Part shown: piece after piece, positions 16,534-25,902 of the stretch
Position numbering within the stretch: the first letter of the stretch is position 1
Layout of the letters: every line of letters begins with the position of its first letter
Assembly: GCA_020723805.1 (NCBI GenBank)
Contig: DYID01000007.1
Location: forward strand, 1-64,000
Direction of reading: 5' to 3'
DNA length: 64,000 nt
Source: Anaerolinea sp.
GTDB lineage: Bacteria > Chloroflexota > Anaerolineae > Anaerolineales > Villigracilaceae
Position numbers and translations under genes: made by a program
Notes under the pieces: model-generated
What the model was told of the DNA's origin: nothing
Database searches by the model: none
What the model saw: only the letters and a program-made list of their open reading frames with translations

Positions 16534-17415
16534 ATGCCTTTTCCCCTCTTCGAAACCAAACCCTTGAACGACGAAGCCCGCAAACTTGCGGGCGGTTCGT
16601 TCGTTACGCTGACCGACGGCATCACCCACTACGAATTGTCGAACCCCGAGGGCAGGCAAACCGTCGTCCTCGTTCACGGCTTTTCCGTCCCCTATTTCAT
16701 CTTCGACCCCACCTTCGACTTCCTCACCCAACACAGATTCTGCACCCTGCGCTACGACCTCTTCGGGCGCGGATTTTCGGACCGCCCACGCCTGCGCTAC
16801 AACATGGACCTCTTCGTCCGTCAACTGCATGACCTTCTGGATGCGCTGCGCTTCAACCGACCCGTGAGCCTGATCGGGCTTTCGATGGGCGGACCCATCG
16901 CTGCGACCTTTACCGCCCGTCACCCAGAACGGGTCAAGTCCCTCACGTTGATTGACCCGGCGGGAGCAAGGGCAATCTCCCTTTCGCCGATGCTCAAGGC
17001 GATGAAACTGCCCGGGCTGGCGGAAGCAGTTTTCGGTCTGGTGGGAAGCGAGAGTTTGCTCAAGAGTGCGGCAAAGGATTTCTTCGATCCCGAGCTGGTG
17101 GGAATGTTCCTCGATAAGTACAAAGTCCAGATGCAATACAAGGGCTTCAAACGCGCCATCCTTTCGACCATCCGCAACAACATGCTGGGGTCGTTCATCG
17201 AGGCATATCAAGCGGTTGGAAACATGGACAAGCCCGTCCTGCTGGTTTGGGGGCGGAACGATACGACGGTTCCCTTCGTCCATAGTGACGACCTGCGCGC
17301 CGCCATGCCGCAGGCAGAATTTCACGTCATCGAGGACTGCGGGCATATCCCGCACTACGAGAAGCCCGGCGAGTTCAACCCGATTTTGTTGGAGTTCCTC
17401 AAAAAGAATGCGTAA
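16534..17415 (+). CDS. Alpha/beta hydrolase
   Basis: A 293-residue protein with the alpha/beta-hydrolase fold. It has the oxyanion-hole motif VLVHGFSVP (about 45-53), the nucleophile elbow GLSMGG (Ser near 112), an acid in WGRNDTTVPF and the catalytic His in EDCGHIPHYEKP near the C-terminus. The start at 16534 lies after the preceding terminator; the in-frame extension to 16408 would run back into the large-subunit gene. No signal peptide. The substrate is not predictable. Confidence 0.88.
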   Translation: MPFPLFETKPLNDEARKLAGGSFVTLTDGITHYELSNPEGRQTVVLVHGFSVPYFIFDPTFDFLTQHRFCTLRYDLFGRGFSDRPRLRYNMDLFVRQLHDLLDALRFNRPVSLIGLSMGGPIAATFTARHPERVKSLTLIDPAGARAISLSPMLKAMKLPGLAEAVFGLVGSESLLKSAAKDFFDPELVGMFLDKYKVQMQYKGFKRAILSTIRNNMLGSFIEAYQAVGNMDKPVLLVWGRNDTTVPFVHSDDLRAAMPQAEFHVIEDCGHIPHYEKPGEFNPILLEFLKKNA

Positions 17416-17457
17416 ACGGCGCTCTCTTGCGCCGAACAGGCTCGCAAGGCAAACATT

Positions 17458-17949
17458 ATGAACAAACAAGACATCACTCTGCTTTACAAGTACAATCAAT
17501 GGGCGAACGCAAAAATCCTGAACGCCGCCGCCAGCGTGACCACCGAACAGTTTCTTGCGCCCGCTTCCTTTCCGCATGGAGGCTTGCGCGGGACGCTTAC
17601 GCATACGCTGTTTGCCGAATGGATTTGGCGTTTGCGCTGGGAGGGACATTCACCGGCAGCAAGACTCAAACCCGAAGACTTCCCCACCTTCGACGCACTG
17701 CGGACGCGCTGGGCGGAGGAGGAAAAGCGGCTCATGGCGTTTGTGGATAGTCTGACGGACGAACGCCTGAACAGCCGTTTCTCCTACAAGTCCACGCAGG
17801 GCGAGCCATATGAGAGAATCCTGTGGCACACGATGGTTCACCTCGTCAATCACGGCACGCAGCACCGCGCCGAAGCCGCCGCACTGCTCACGGACTTTGG
17901 TCACTCGCCCGGCGATGTTGACTTCGTCTATTTTTTGAACGAGATGTGA
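17458..17949 (+). CDS. DinB family protein
   Basis: A 163-residue four-helix protein of the DinB/YfiT metal-binding superfamily. It starts LLYKYNQWANAKIL (8-21) and has the His-triad candidates H49 (in LTHTLFAEW) and H132/H136 (in MVHLVNHGTQHRAEAA), spaced as in family members that bind a divalent metal. Related proteins act as thiol-dependent transferases or are DNA-damage induced; no such role is shown here. It lies 42 bp after the hydrolase on the same strand. Confidence 0.88.
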   Translation: MNKQDITLLYKYNQWANAKILNAAASVTTEQFLAPASFPHGGLRGTLTHTLFAEWIWRLRWEGHSPAARLKPEDFPTFDALRTRWAEEEKRLMAFVDSLTDERLNSRFSYKSTQGEPYERILWHTMVHLVNHGTQHRAEAAALLTDFGHSPGDVDFVYFLNEM

Positions 17950-17958
17950 AATATATTT

Positions 17959-18073
17959 CTCACCGCAAAGGCGCGAAGACCGCCAAAAGCCCCAACAAAG
18001 AGATCCAGGTTCTGATGTCTTTTTGACAACGGATTGAACTTCCTTCGCGTTCTTGGCGTCTTCGCGGTAAAAG
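17959..18073. repeat. Dispersed repeat with CACCGCAAAGGCGCGAAGAC ends
   Basis: CTCACCGCAAAGGCGCGAAG at the left end is inverted as CTTGGCGTCTTCGCGGTAAA at the right end, with an unrelated stretch between. It fills the gap between the DinB and DUF1361 genes. This sort of palindromic intergenic repeat is widespread in related genomes. Confidence 0.6.
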
Positions 18074-18120
18074 GCTTATTTTCCCAGTAGTTTCATCAGC
18101 GAAATCTGTGGCAGAAAATC

Positions 18121-18870
18121 ATGTTCAATCGACTCCGTAACTTCTTCATCCGCAACCGCTATCACATTGCGGTCTTCAGCCTGCTCAACCTTGCCTGCGC
18201 CGTGTGCATCGCTCTGGTGGCGGCGCGCGTGGTGTACACTGAATCGGGCAGACATCTTGGCTTGATTTGGAATCTCTTCCTGGCGTGGATTCCCTTCATC
18301 CTTGCCTACCTCGCCCATGCCGTGTCGTGGCGGCGCATCTGGCTGTATCTGGTCATCCCGTTCGTCGCCTTCTTCTGGCTGATTTTCTTCCCCAACGCGC
18401 CCTACATGCTCACCGACCTGCAGGACCTCGCCCGCGCCTCCAGTGGCGCGCCGCTCTGGTATGACGTGATCATCGTCGTCTGGTGTTCGTGGACAGCCAT
18501 GCTTCTGGGCGTGGTCTCGCTCTACCTCATGCAGGACATCGTCATGCGCACGTTCGGGCGTTTCCTCGGCTGGACGTTCGTCTTCGTCATTTCGGGGTTG
18601 AGCAGTTTCGGCATGTACATCGGTCGCTTCGTGCGCCTCAACTCATGGGACATCCTGCAGAACCCCGCCGAAACCGCCATGAATATCCTCGGTCTGGTCA
18701 TTGACCCCAGCCGCAGGCTTGCCGCGTTTACTTTTCTGTACGCGTTCTTCTTCCTGTTCGTCTATCTCCTGTTGTATTCGTTTGGTCACCTTCTGCAGGA
18801 ACAGACGGTCAGGGCGAAGGCGCTCCCCGAACAAATCGAACCCACGCAGAAAACCCATGCCCAAAGATAA
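18121..18870 (+). CDS. DUF1361 integral membrane protein
   Basis: A 249-residue protein with about seven membrane segments. The family signatures FFPNAPYMLTDLQDL (about 89-103) and GRFVRLNSWDIL (about 168-179) match DUF1361. Function is unknown. It overlaps the yqeB-like gene downstream by 14 bp, so the two are coupled. Confidence 0.85.
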   Translation: MFNRLRNFFIRNRYHIAVFSLLNLACAVCIALVAARVVYTESGRHLGLIWNLFLAWIPFILAYLAHAVSWRRIWLYLVIPFVAFFWLIFFPNAPYMLTDLQDLARASSGAPLWYDVIIVVWCSWTAMLLGVVSLYLMQDIVMRTFGRFLGWTFVFVISGLSSFGMYIGRFVRLNSWDILQNPAETAMNILGLVIDPSRRLAAFTFLYAFFFLFVYLLLYSFGHLLQEQTVRAKALPEQIEPTQKTHAQR

Positions 18871-19669
18871 TCTTGTGCTGGTACGCGGCGGCGGCGATCT
18901 GGCGACGGGTGTTGTGCTCCGCCTGCATCGGTCTGGCATCGGCGTCGTCGTTACCGAACTTCCTCAACCGCTGGCAGTGCGGCGCACGGTCTCGTTTGCG
19001 GAGGCGGTCTATGAAGGGACGTGGGAAGTCGAAGGGGTGAGGGCGAGGCTGGTCGAAGCAGATCAACTGTCGGCGGCGCTGGAGGCGGATGAAATCCCGG
19101 TGCTGATTGATCCTCAGGCAAATATCCTGCTTTCTTCTTTCCTCTTTCTTGTGGTAGTGGACGCCCGTTTGACGAAACAACCGCCTGCCCCCCTCCCCAT
19201 TCCCGTCCCGCTTCATATCGGACTTGGACCTGGGTTCACCGCAGGGAGCAATTGCCACGCTGTCATCGAAACCCGCCGCAGTCACACGCTGGGACGTGTG
19301 ATTTGGCACGGAACGACTCAACCCGACAGCGGCGAACCCGAAGGCGACCCGCGCCGCGTGCTGCGTGCGAGCGGTGATGGGGTGCTGCTGGGCGTGAAAA
19401 GAATCGGCGAGCATGTGGAGGAGGGGGAAGTGGTGGCAGTGATTAGTGATCAGTTATCAGTGATCAGTCCGCTGGCGGGGGTGTTGCGAGGGATTGTTCA
19501 CGACGGCTTGACGGTGAAGCAGGGGATGAAAATCGGCGACGTGGACCCGCGGAACGACCCGTCGTATTGTTATCTGGTGTCGGACAAGGCGCTTGCCATC
19601 GGCGGAGGGGTGCTGGAGGCGATGCTGTCGAAACAGGAGATACGAGAGAAACTGTTTGGCGGGAGGTAG
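18857..19669 (+). CDS. yqeB: YqeB/EF2563 family molybdenum hydroxylase accessory protein
   Basis: A 270-residue protein of the EF2563/YqeB family linked to selenium-dependent molybdenum hydroxylases. It begins LVLVRGGGDLATGVVLRLHR (6-25), has LIDPQANI and VVDARLTK (mid-protein) and the GLGPGFTAGSNCHAVIETRR segment. It probably helps mature the hydroxylase encoded at 12312-16468, inferred from the family and proximity. Residues VISDQLSVIS come from an in-frame AGTGATCAGTTATCAGTGATCAG-type repeat. Its start overlaps the DUF1361 gene. Confidence 0.85.
   Translation: MPKDNLVLVRGGGDLATGVVLRLHRSGIGVVVTELPQPLAVRRTVSFAEAVYEGTWEVEGVRARLVEADQLSAALEADEIPVLIDPQANILLSSFLFLVVVDARLTKQPPAPLPIPVPLHIGLGPGFTAGSNCHAVIETRRSHTLGRVIWHGTTQPDSGEPEGDPRRVLRASGDGVLLGVKRIGEHVEEGEVVAVISDQLSVISPLAGVLRGIVHDGLTVKQGMKIGDVDPRNDPSYCYLVSDKALAIGGGVLEAMLSKQEIREKLFGGR
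19441..19471. repeat. GATCAGTTATCAGTGATCAG-type repeat inside yqeB
   Basis: Tandem GTGATTAGTGATCAGTTATC and AGTGATCAGT units encode ISDQLSVIS in frame. The low-complexity unit differs in composition from the surrounding coding sequence. No second full copy occurs in the window, so assignment to a dispersed family rests on its form. Confidence 0.5.
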
Positions 19670-19692
19670 CGGAGATGTATATTGGCTGAAGG

Positions 19693-19712
19693 CACGAGAT
19701 AAATCTCGCGCC
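19693..19712. repeat. Core of a type 2 palindromic element (relic)
   Basis: CGAGATAAATCTCG (19695-19708) is the same palindromic core as in the elements at 29164 and 62802. Terminal repeats are not visible here. It lies 25 bp after the yqeB stop. Confidence 0.6.
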
Positions 19713-19780
19713 AACTTGTATAAGGCATGTAACCAAAATCCGCTTGCAGGGACGGGGATTTGGGCGTATTCTTATCTCAA

Positions 19781-20707
19781 ATGACCCTTGAGACTGCCCT
19801 GCGCCCGCCGTTTTCCCTGCCGCGCCTGCTCCGCGCTCATGCCGACGAGCCTGAGCAGAAGTATCACTGGCTGGGAAAGGACAGCGAACCTCCGCGCGAG
19901 AGCCAGCCGCCGTCTGGTTTAGGAGAGCGAAAACCGGAAGGGGAGAAGTCCAAATATCGCCCGCTTGGCAGTATCACATTGGGGGAGGTGGAGCAGGCAA
20001 TGGGGTTGTTCGAGGCGCAGCTCATCCCCGCGCATGACCACTGGATCGCCAAAAATCATTTCTGCACCCTGCCCCTCAAGCGGATTCGGGACGGGCGTCC
20101 GCCGCTGATTTTCGGATACGTCACCGCCTGCTTCCCCAGCGACGGTCACATCGAGAACGTGGAAGACCTCGAACTGCTCTTCCCGCACAGGGATGCCCCG
20201 CCCGACCTGCTCCGTCTGCACAAGGATGACATCAGCCTGTATTCGGACAGGCATGCGCAAAGTCATTACCTGCGGGTGCAGGTCAAGGGGGCGGCAGAAG
20301 ACGAAGCGGAATTTGCAGGCTCGGAGGAAATGTTCCATGCCAACGGATTCCAGCTCGACTTCGACCGCGGCTATTATAACCTGCTCGACATGAACGAGCA
20401 GAATCAATCCGCCCATCCACACCTGTATGTGATTGGCTCACGCTGGCTGGCGGCTGTTCCTCCTTCGACGTATTTCGAGGTCATAAGCAAACTGAAAGAA
20501 ATGCTCGGCTGGGGAAAGGTCATCGTCAACTATCACCCCGGCTGGCTGCCCACGGAAATCCACACGCTGAACCGCGCGCTGGGTCTGAAGTACAAACTCA
20601 CGAAACACTACCTGACCGAACCCGAAGACCCCCAACAAACCGCGGTTCTTGTGGCACGCACCTTCAAGGATTTGCTTGGCAATGGATGGGCTCGAGCGGA
20701 TCAATAA
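19781..20707 (+). CDS. Hypothetical protein, unrecognised
   Basis: The 308-residue product is not recognised. It looks soluble, with no signal peptide or long hydrophobic stretch. It has a charged low-complexity segment near residues 45-57 (GLGERKPEGEKSK) and a better-ordered region after residue 75 rich in His, Asp and aromatic residues. A -10-like TATTCT (19767-19772) ends 8 bp before the ATG, suggesting a leaderless message; the ORF runs upstream to 19760 without support. Its TAA stop is also the first three bases of a terminal inverted repeat. Confidence 0.72.
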   Translation: MTLETALRPPFSLPRLLRAHADEPEQKYHWLGKDSEPPRESQPPSGLGERKPEGEKSKYRPLGSITLGEVEQAMGLFEAQLIPAHDHWIAKNHFCTLPLKRIRDGRPPLIFGYVTACFPSDGHIENVEDLELLFPHRDAPPDLLRLHKDDISLYSDRHAQSHYLRVQVKGAAEDEAEFAGSEEMFHANGFQLDFDRGYYNLLDMNEQNQSAHPHLYVIGSRWLAAVPPSTYFEVISKLKEMLGWGKVIVNYHPGWLPTEIHTLNRALGLKYKLTKHYLTEPEDPQQTAVLVARTFKDLLGNGWARADQ

Positions 20708-20770
20708 CTCACCTGAGGCGGTAGAACAAGATTTATCTCGTCTTTCCGCGCGATATAAATGCCGCCGTAC
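20705..20770. repeat. Degenerate type 2 palindromic element starting at a stop codon
   Basis: It begins TAACTCACC, the terminal repeat found at 62802 and (inverted) at 29252. ATTTATCTCG and CGATATAAAT follow as imperfect arms of the type 2 core. The far terminus is decayed. The first TAA is the stop of the 19781 gene. Confidence 0.6.
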
Positions 20771-20795
20771 GAATAAAGCGCGCAACATCAGTCAA

Positions 20796-20831
20796 TAAAA
20801 AAGCAGAGACGGCATGGTCTCTGCTTTTTAT
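20796..20831. terminator. Bidirectional terminator between convergent genes
   Basis: AAAAAGCAGAGAC (20798-20810) pairs with GTCTCTGCTTTTT ending near 20829. The A run on one side and the T run on the other let it serve both the 19781 gene and the amylopullulanase gene. Confidence 0.85.
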
Positions 20832-20866
20832 TGCCGGCTTAACGCCCGTCAATTCGAGATGAGCGA

Positions 20867-20888
20867 GGGGACGTTAGAGAACGTCCCC
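20867..20888. repeat. GGACGTT/AACGTCC palindrome
   Basis: A perfect 22-bp palindrome apart from its TAGA/TCTA-type centre, with arms GGGGACGTT and AACGTCCCC. A second copy with arms GCGGACGTT/AACGTCCGC is at 38780-38801. Both lie just past a coding region's end. Confidence 0.65.
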
Positions 20889-20903
20889 TACGCTTTACTG
20901 TTG

Positions 20904-23900
20904 CTAATTCCCGCACGGACTGACGTTGCGCCAGTTGAGCACGGTATCGTTCACGTTCATCGTTCCCGTGCCGCCATAAACGAGGGTCAGTTGGCGGTTG
21001 GCGATTTCGTCACAACTTGCACCCTTCTCCACGTAATCCCATGAACCAAGCGTGTACTTGTATTCGATGGAGGTAGATTCCTTGCCGGTCAGGGTGATGG
21101 TCCAGGTGGTGGCGTTGAGGCGGGTTAACACCACACCGCCCGGATTCCATTCGGGCAAGCCGCCGTCGAGGCGGTTGAGCGTGCCGGCGATGTACACGGA
21201 GAAACCGGTTGCGTCGGTGCTGGCAGGGACGGTGACAGTAAAGACAACAGTGACCGTCCGCAGTTCGGCGGTGGCAGAGACTTCATTGGAGTAGCCGGAG
21301 CGGTTGAAGGACTCGTCCAGCGCGCGGACAACGTAATAGTAAGTGGCGGCTTCCATGACCGAGGTGTCGGTGTAGGTGGTTCCGGTCACGCGGGCGATCT
21401 GGGTGTAGGGTCCGCCGGAGGCGGCGGAGCGCAGGACTTCGTAACCGTAGAGGCTTGGGTCGCCGGTGACGGGATTCCACGTCAGGTTGATGCCAGCCGG
21501 GGAGGCAGAGACAACCGTCAGTCCGGTGGGAGGCGCAGGCGGGGTGAGGTCGCCGCTGGGGTTCACGGTCATTTTGCCAGCCTGGGCGGAGTCGTATCCG
21601 TTGCCAATCCCGTCGAGATCAGCATAAACCCAGTCGTAGCCGCCCGAGGTCGAGTAGCGGAAGGCGTAGTCGTAACTGCCGACCGCTTCGGGCAACATGC
21701 TGGCTTTGAACTCGTCGTTGTTGCCGGCGTCCACGTTGAAGGAGGCGTCGTACCACGTCCAGGCGGGGTTGCCGTTCGGGTTGCTGTTTGCGGGACCGAA
21801 GCCGAGTTGGGCGCGCAGGTTGGGAGTGGGACCTGGCTGATTGGTGTAGCCGTCAATCCAAACCTGACCGTACACCGTTTCGGTGCGGTTGATTGCGCTG
21901 ATGGTGTGCGTGATGGTGGGGGGCCATTGCAGGTTTGCCCAGCCGATGGCAAGGCGCGGCAGGGCGCGGACTTCGTTGGAGTATTTGCTCTCGTTGCCGG
22001 CGGCGTCGAGCGAGGTGACCACGTAGAAGTAAGGTTGAGCGTTCCGCAGACCACTGTCGGTGTAGGATGTACCGGTCAGGGGAGCGCTGTTGAGTTTGAC
22101 CCAGCCGCCGCCGCTGACGGGACTGCGATAGAGGTTGTAGCCCGCCGCGCCGGAGACAGCGTCCCATGCCAGGCTGACGGTGGCATCGCCTTCATTGGTG
22201 ACGCGCAGGTTTGCCGGGGCGGGAGCCGCCTTCAGGTCAATGATGTGAGTGAGGAATAGGGCTGCGCTGAGGGGTCCGATCGAGCCGTGGACTGCGCCGT
22301 CGGTCACGGTCAGGGACGCGCTGGAACCTGTTCCCACGGCATACGCCCGGTACAGGCTGACGCCGTTTGGCAGGTAGCCGGCAACGGGGATGACGCTCGT
22401 CTGGCTCTGTCCACTGCGGTTGATGATAACCAGCGCAGCTTGCCTTTCCGTCTTGCGTCCGTAAACGACCACGCCGGAGGCATCGTCTGCCAGCAGGACT
22501 TTGAAGTCGCCGTTGACAAGGACATCGTTCGCACTGCGGAGTGAATTGAGGGTCTGGTAGTGAGCGAACATTGCGGTATCGGGCGAACCGCCTTTGTCGA
22601 GCCAAGGGTAGGTGCGGCGGTCGTCCGGGTCGTCATCGCCGGTGAGACCGACCTCGTCGCCATAGAAGACCGTCGGCGCGCCGGGCACGGTGAATTGGAT
22701 GAGCGAGGCGATGCGCTGACGCTGTTTGCCTTCCGCGAGGTTGGCGGCGTTGAATTCCTTGTCCGCGCGGTTCTGGTCGCCGGGGGTCAGCGCCCACAGG
22801 ATGCGCTCGGTGTCGTGGCTGTCGAGCAGGTTCATGAGCGAGTAATAGGCGGCGTCTGGATAGTCCTCACGGATGGATTCGAGGCGGGAGGCAAATTCGG
22901 AGGGCGTGAGGATGCGTCCGCTGTCGCCGAAGCCCTTCGAGTCGAAGTTGGTGGTGGAGAGCAAGCCAAGCACCGCATCGCGCAGACGGTAGTTCATGGT
23001 GGTGTCGGCGCGGTCGCCGCGCAGCATACGCAGGATGGTCGAATCTTTTTGCCAGGTTTCGCTGATGATGATGGCGTCGGGCTTGGTTTGCTTCACTTCG
23101 GCGCGGAAGGTTTCCCAGTAGCCGTTCGGGAAGGAGGGGTCGCCCATCACGTCCATGCGCCAGCCGCCGGCGCCCCGTTTCAGCCAGTAATTGGTCACGC
23201 TGTCGTCGTTCGTCAGGAAGTATTGCTGGACGGCAGGCAGGGACTTGTTGATGACGGGAATCGAGTCGAAGCCGAACCAGGAGTCGTAGTTGGCGGAATT
23301 GGGCAAGCCTGCACTGCCGACGCAGGCGCCGGTGCCCGGCGTCACGTCATGGAAGTAGAACCAGTTGCGGTACGGCGAAGTAAGTGACTCGCAGGCTCCG
23401 ACCGTGGCGTAATGATGGTAGCGGTCGAAGATGGGGCTGTCGGACGACATGTGGTTGAACACACCGTCGAGGACGATCTTCATGCCGCGCTGTTCGGCAT
23501 GTTTGACGAGGTTCTCCCAATCCTTTTGCGTGCCGAAGTATGGGTCAATTTTGTAGTAGTCCTGCGTATCGTAGCCGTGATTGGAACCGCCATCGAAGAT
23601 GGGGTTGAAGTACAACGTATTGACGCCCAGCGATTGCAGGTAATCGAGATATTGATCCACGCCCTTCAGGTCGCCGCCGAAGTAGTCGCGTCCGCGCGGA
23701 CCCTCGATGGTGGGACTCCAATCGGGAGGCGTCGCATCGAACCGCCAGGGACAGGTGGTCGCGGCATCCGTATAGCCGCGGCAATAGCCCTCGGGCAGTG
23801 TGTTCCACGAGAGTTTGAGGACCGGGTCGTCGTAACGGATGTCGCCGGTCTTGGGGTTGTTATTGGCACGCCCGTCGCGGAAGCGGTCGGGAAAGATCTG

Positions 23901-25700
23901 GTAGATGCTGGCGCTCTTTGCCCAACTGGGAGCGGTGAAAGCGGGGTCATAGAACATCAGGGCGTAACTGTTGTCCACGAGATTGTCGGTGACGCTCCCC
24001 AAGCCGCCGTCCAACGCGGCGGTGTTGTCGGCGTAGTAGTTGGTGTCTGTGCCGTCATAGACGATGAAGCGGTACCAAAGGTTGTTGGGCGAGGTCTCCC
24101 TGAGGGATGCCTGCCAGAAATCGCACGAGAACTGTTCGAGACCCGGCTGGTAGCACGAAACATCGGTCGCGGCGGGGGTCATCGGGAGGATGCGCTGTGC
24201 GCCGGCATTGAGGTCGTAAACGCGCAGGGAAACGCCGGTCACGTCGTTGTGGAAGGTTCGGAAGCGGATCAGGACCTCGGTCCCGGCAGGAACCGCGCCG
24301 CCCGGCGTGCGATAGAGCAGGTCGCGCGAGTCATGGCGCAAGCCATCCCAGGCGATGTCGTTGTCGGGCGCGAATCCTGCCTGGATGGTGAGGATCTTGG
24401 TCGAGGCGTTGTAAGTGAACGTCACTTTTGCGCCGTTGAACGGCACGAAGAACGGAATGTTGGCTCCGCCCGGCGCGCCGCCCTGACCGTAGTTTTCGTC
24501 CCAACTTTCGTTGATTGCCACCTTGCCTTCGTAACTCCCGGCGGGCAGGGCGGTTGTCTCGAAAGTATAGATGCCATCTTCATCGGGGTCTTGCAGCCAC
24601 GAGCGCAAACAAGAGGGATCCCAGTCGCCGGCGCAGCCTAATTCGGACTGGAAGTTGCCGGGCACCACCGCAATGACCGAACGTTTGTTGTCGGTAATCC
24701 ACTTGCTCTTCGGGTCGAAATAAAATTTGACGGATGAGCCGTCGGTAGTCAGAGGGATGTTCGCGCCGTCACGCGCGGCGAAGCGACCATAGTTTTCCGC
24801 CCAACTGTTGTTCAACGCGACCTTGTACTCGTATCCGCCTGCGGGAACGGTGAAGGTGCGCTGATAGACATCGTCTTCGGCGTCATAAACAAGATTGGTG
24901 GCGGAACAAGTCGGGTCCCAGTCTCCCGCGCATCCCAACTCAGACTGCAAACTGCCCACCAGCGTCACAGGCGTGACCGCCGCCTGAACCTGAATCTCCA
25001 ACACGTGGGTGGTTGAGTTGTAGGTGAAAATGACACGGTCGCCGTTCGAGGGGATGGTGAAGGCGTAGTTTGCGCCGTTCTGCACGCCGCCCTGACCGTA
25101 GTTCACGTCCCAACTTTCGTTGAGCGCTACCTTGGCTTCATAGTTGCCGGCGGGAATCGCCGTGGTCTGGAAGGAATAGTTGCCGTCGCCGTCGGGGTCC
25201 TGAAGCCAGGAGCGCAGACAGGAGGGGTCCCAATCGCCGGGGCAGCCCAACTCCGATTGGAAACTGCCCGGAGCGACCGCAATGACCGCGTTCTGATTGC
25301 TGGTGATCCAATGGGTGGCATGGGAGTAATAGAACTTGACCGATGTGCCTGCCGCCAGGTTGAGCGGGATGTTGGCGCCATTTTGGATGGCATTCGCGCC
25401 GTAGTTCTCGTCCCAACTGCCGTTGAGGGCGGCTTTGTATTCCCAACTCCCGGCAGGGACGGTCCATGTCCCCTGCCAGACGGTATCTGCCGCGTCGTAG
25501 GTCAGGAACGTGGCGGCACAAGAGGGGTCCCAATCCCCGGCGCACCCCAATTCTGATTGCAAAGACCCGACAACAGTGACAGTTGCCGGGTCTGGGGTGT
25601 GATCTGCGAGTGCGGGAATGGGGGAAACGAGTTGAGCAAGTATTGCCAAAAGGCTCACCCCCGTGAAAAACCATTGACGGACATTTGCTTTGATGTTCAT
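20904..25700 (-). CDS. Secreted multimodular amylopullulanase (GH13)
   Basis: A 1598-residue extracellular starch-degrading enzyme. A signal peptide ending ...PALA (1-32) precedes four X25-like modules (41-135, 145-240, 245-335, 345-440) in an A-B-A-B order. A GH13 N-terminal domain (447-590) follows, then the catalytic barrel (595-1060) with DGVFNH (745-750), GWRMDV (nucleophile D850), SETW (acid/base E881) and DSHD (D963). After it come FN3 (1158-1248), an unassigned beta domain (1250-1380), FN3 (1387-1478) and a CBM20-like starch-binding domain (1482-1598). The start at 25700 follows GAGGAG; an extension to 25937 is rejected. Confidence 0.92.
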   Translation of the reverse strand: MNIKANVRQWFFTGVSLLAILAQLVSPIPALADHTPDPATVTVVGSLQSELGCAGDWDPSCAATFLTYDAADTVWQGTWTVPAGSWEYKAALNGSWDENYGANAIQNGANIPLNLAAGTSVKFYYSHATHWITSNQNAVIAVAPGSFQSELGCPGDWDPSCLRSWLQDPDGDGNYSFQTTAIPAGNYEAKVALNESWDVNYGQGGVQNGANYAFTIPSNGDRVIFTYNSTTHVLEIQVQAAVTPVTLVGSLQSELGCAGDWDPTCSATNLVYDAEDDVYQRTFTVPAGGYEYKVALNNSWAENYGRFAARDGANIPLTTDGSSVKFYFDPKSKWITDNKRSVIAVVPGNFQSELGCAGDWDPSCLRSWLQDPDEDGIYTFETTALPAGSYEGKVAINESWDENYGQGGAPGGANIPFFVPFNGAKVTFTYNASTKILTIQAGFAPDNDIAWDGLRHDSRDLLYRTPGGAVPAGTEVLIRFRTFHNDVTGVSLRVYDLNAGAQRILPMTPAATDVSCYQPGLEQFSCDFWQASLRETSPNNLWYRFIVYDGTDTNYYADNTAALDGGLGSVTDNLVDNSYALMFYDPAFTAPSWAKSASIYQIFPDRFRDGRANNNPKTGDIRYDDPVLKLSWNTLPEGYCRGYTDAATTCPWRFDATPPDWSPTIEGPRGRDYFGGDLKGVDQYLDYLQSLGVNTLYFNPIFDGGSNHGYDTQDYYKIDPYFGTQKDWENLVKHAEQRGMKIVLDGVFNHMSSDSPIFDRYHHYATVGACESLTSPYRNWFYFHDVTPGTGACVGSAGLPNSANYDSWFGFDSIPVINKSLPAVQQYFLTNDDSVTNYWLKRGAGGWRMDVMGDPSFPNGYWETFRAEVKQTKPDAIIISETWQKDSTILRMLRGDRADTTMNYRLRDAVLGLLSTTNFDSKGFGDSGRILTPSEFASRLESIREDYPDAAYYSLMNLLDSHDTERILWALTPGDQNRADKEFNAANLAEGKQRQRIASLIQFTVPGAPTVFYGDEVGLTGDDDPDDRRTYPWLDKGGSPDTAMFAHYQTLNSLRSANDVLVNGDFKVLLADDASGVVVYGRKTERQAALVIINRSGQSQTSVIPVAGYLPNGVSLYRAYAVGTGSSASLTVTDGAVHGSIGPLSAALFLTHIIDLKAAPAPANLRVTNEGDATVSLAWDAVSGAAGYNLYRSPVSGGGWVKLNSAPLTGTSYTDSGLRNAQPYFYVVTSLDAAGNESKYSNEVRALPRLAIGWANLQWPPTITHTISAINRTETVYGQVWIDGYTNQPGPTPNLRAQLGFGPANSNPNGNPAWTWYDASFNVDAGNNDEFKASMLPEAVGSYDYAFRYSTSGGYDWVYADLDGIGNGYDSAQAGKMTVNPSGDLTPPAPPTGLTVVSASPAGINLTWNPVTGDPSLYGYEVLRSAASGGPYTQIARVTGTTYTDTSVMEAATYYYVVRALDESFNRSGYSNEVSATAELRTVTVVFTVTVPASTDATGFSVYIAGTLNRLDGGLPEWNPGGVVLTRLNATTWTITLTGKESTSIEYKYTLGSWDYVEKGASCDEIANRQLTLVYGGTGTMNVNDTVLNWRNVSPCGN

Positions 25701-25902
25701 AGATATTCTCCTCGATATCCAACAAAATGGTTTGGCTGCGGTCGCCGCTCGAATGAACTGCTGTTTGTATGCTCTTCCGCGCCGCCTGCCACGATAGTCA
25801 CCGAAGCAAAGCGGAGCGGGAGAGCGGCTATGCCAGAACCGGTCCCTCATTATCCACAATGTTTCGGGCAGCAACATAAGCGGCTTATGAAGCGCAAATT
25901 TC

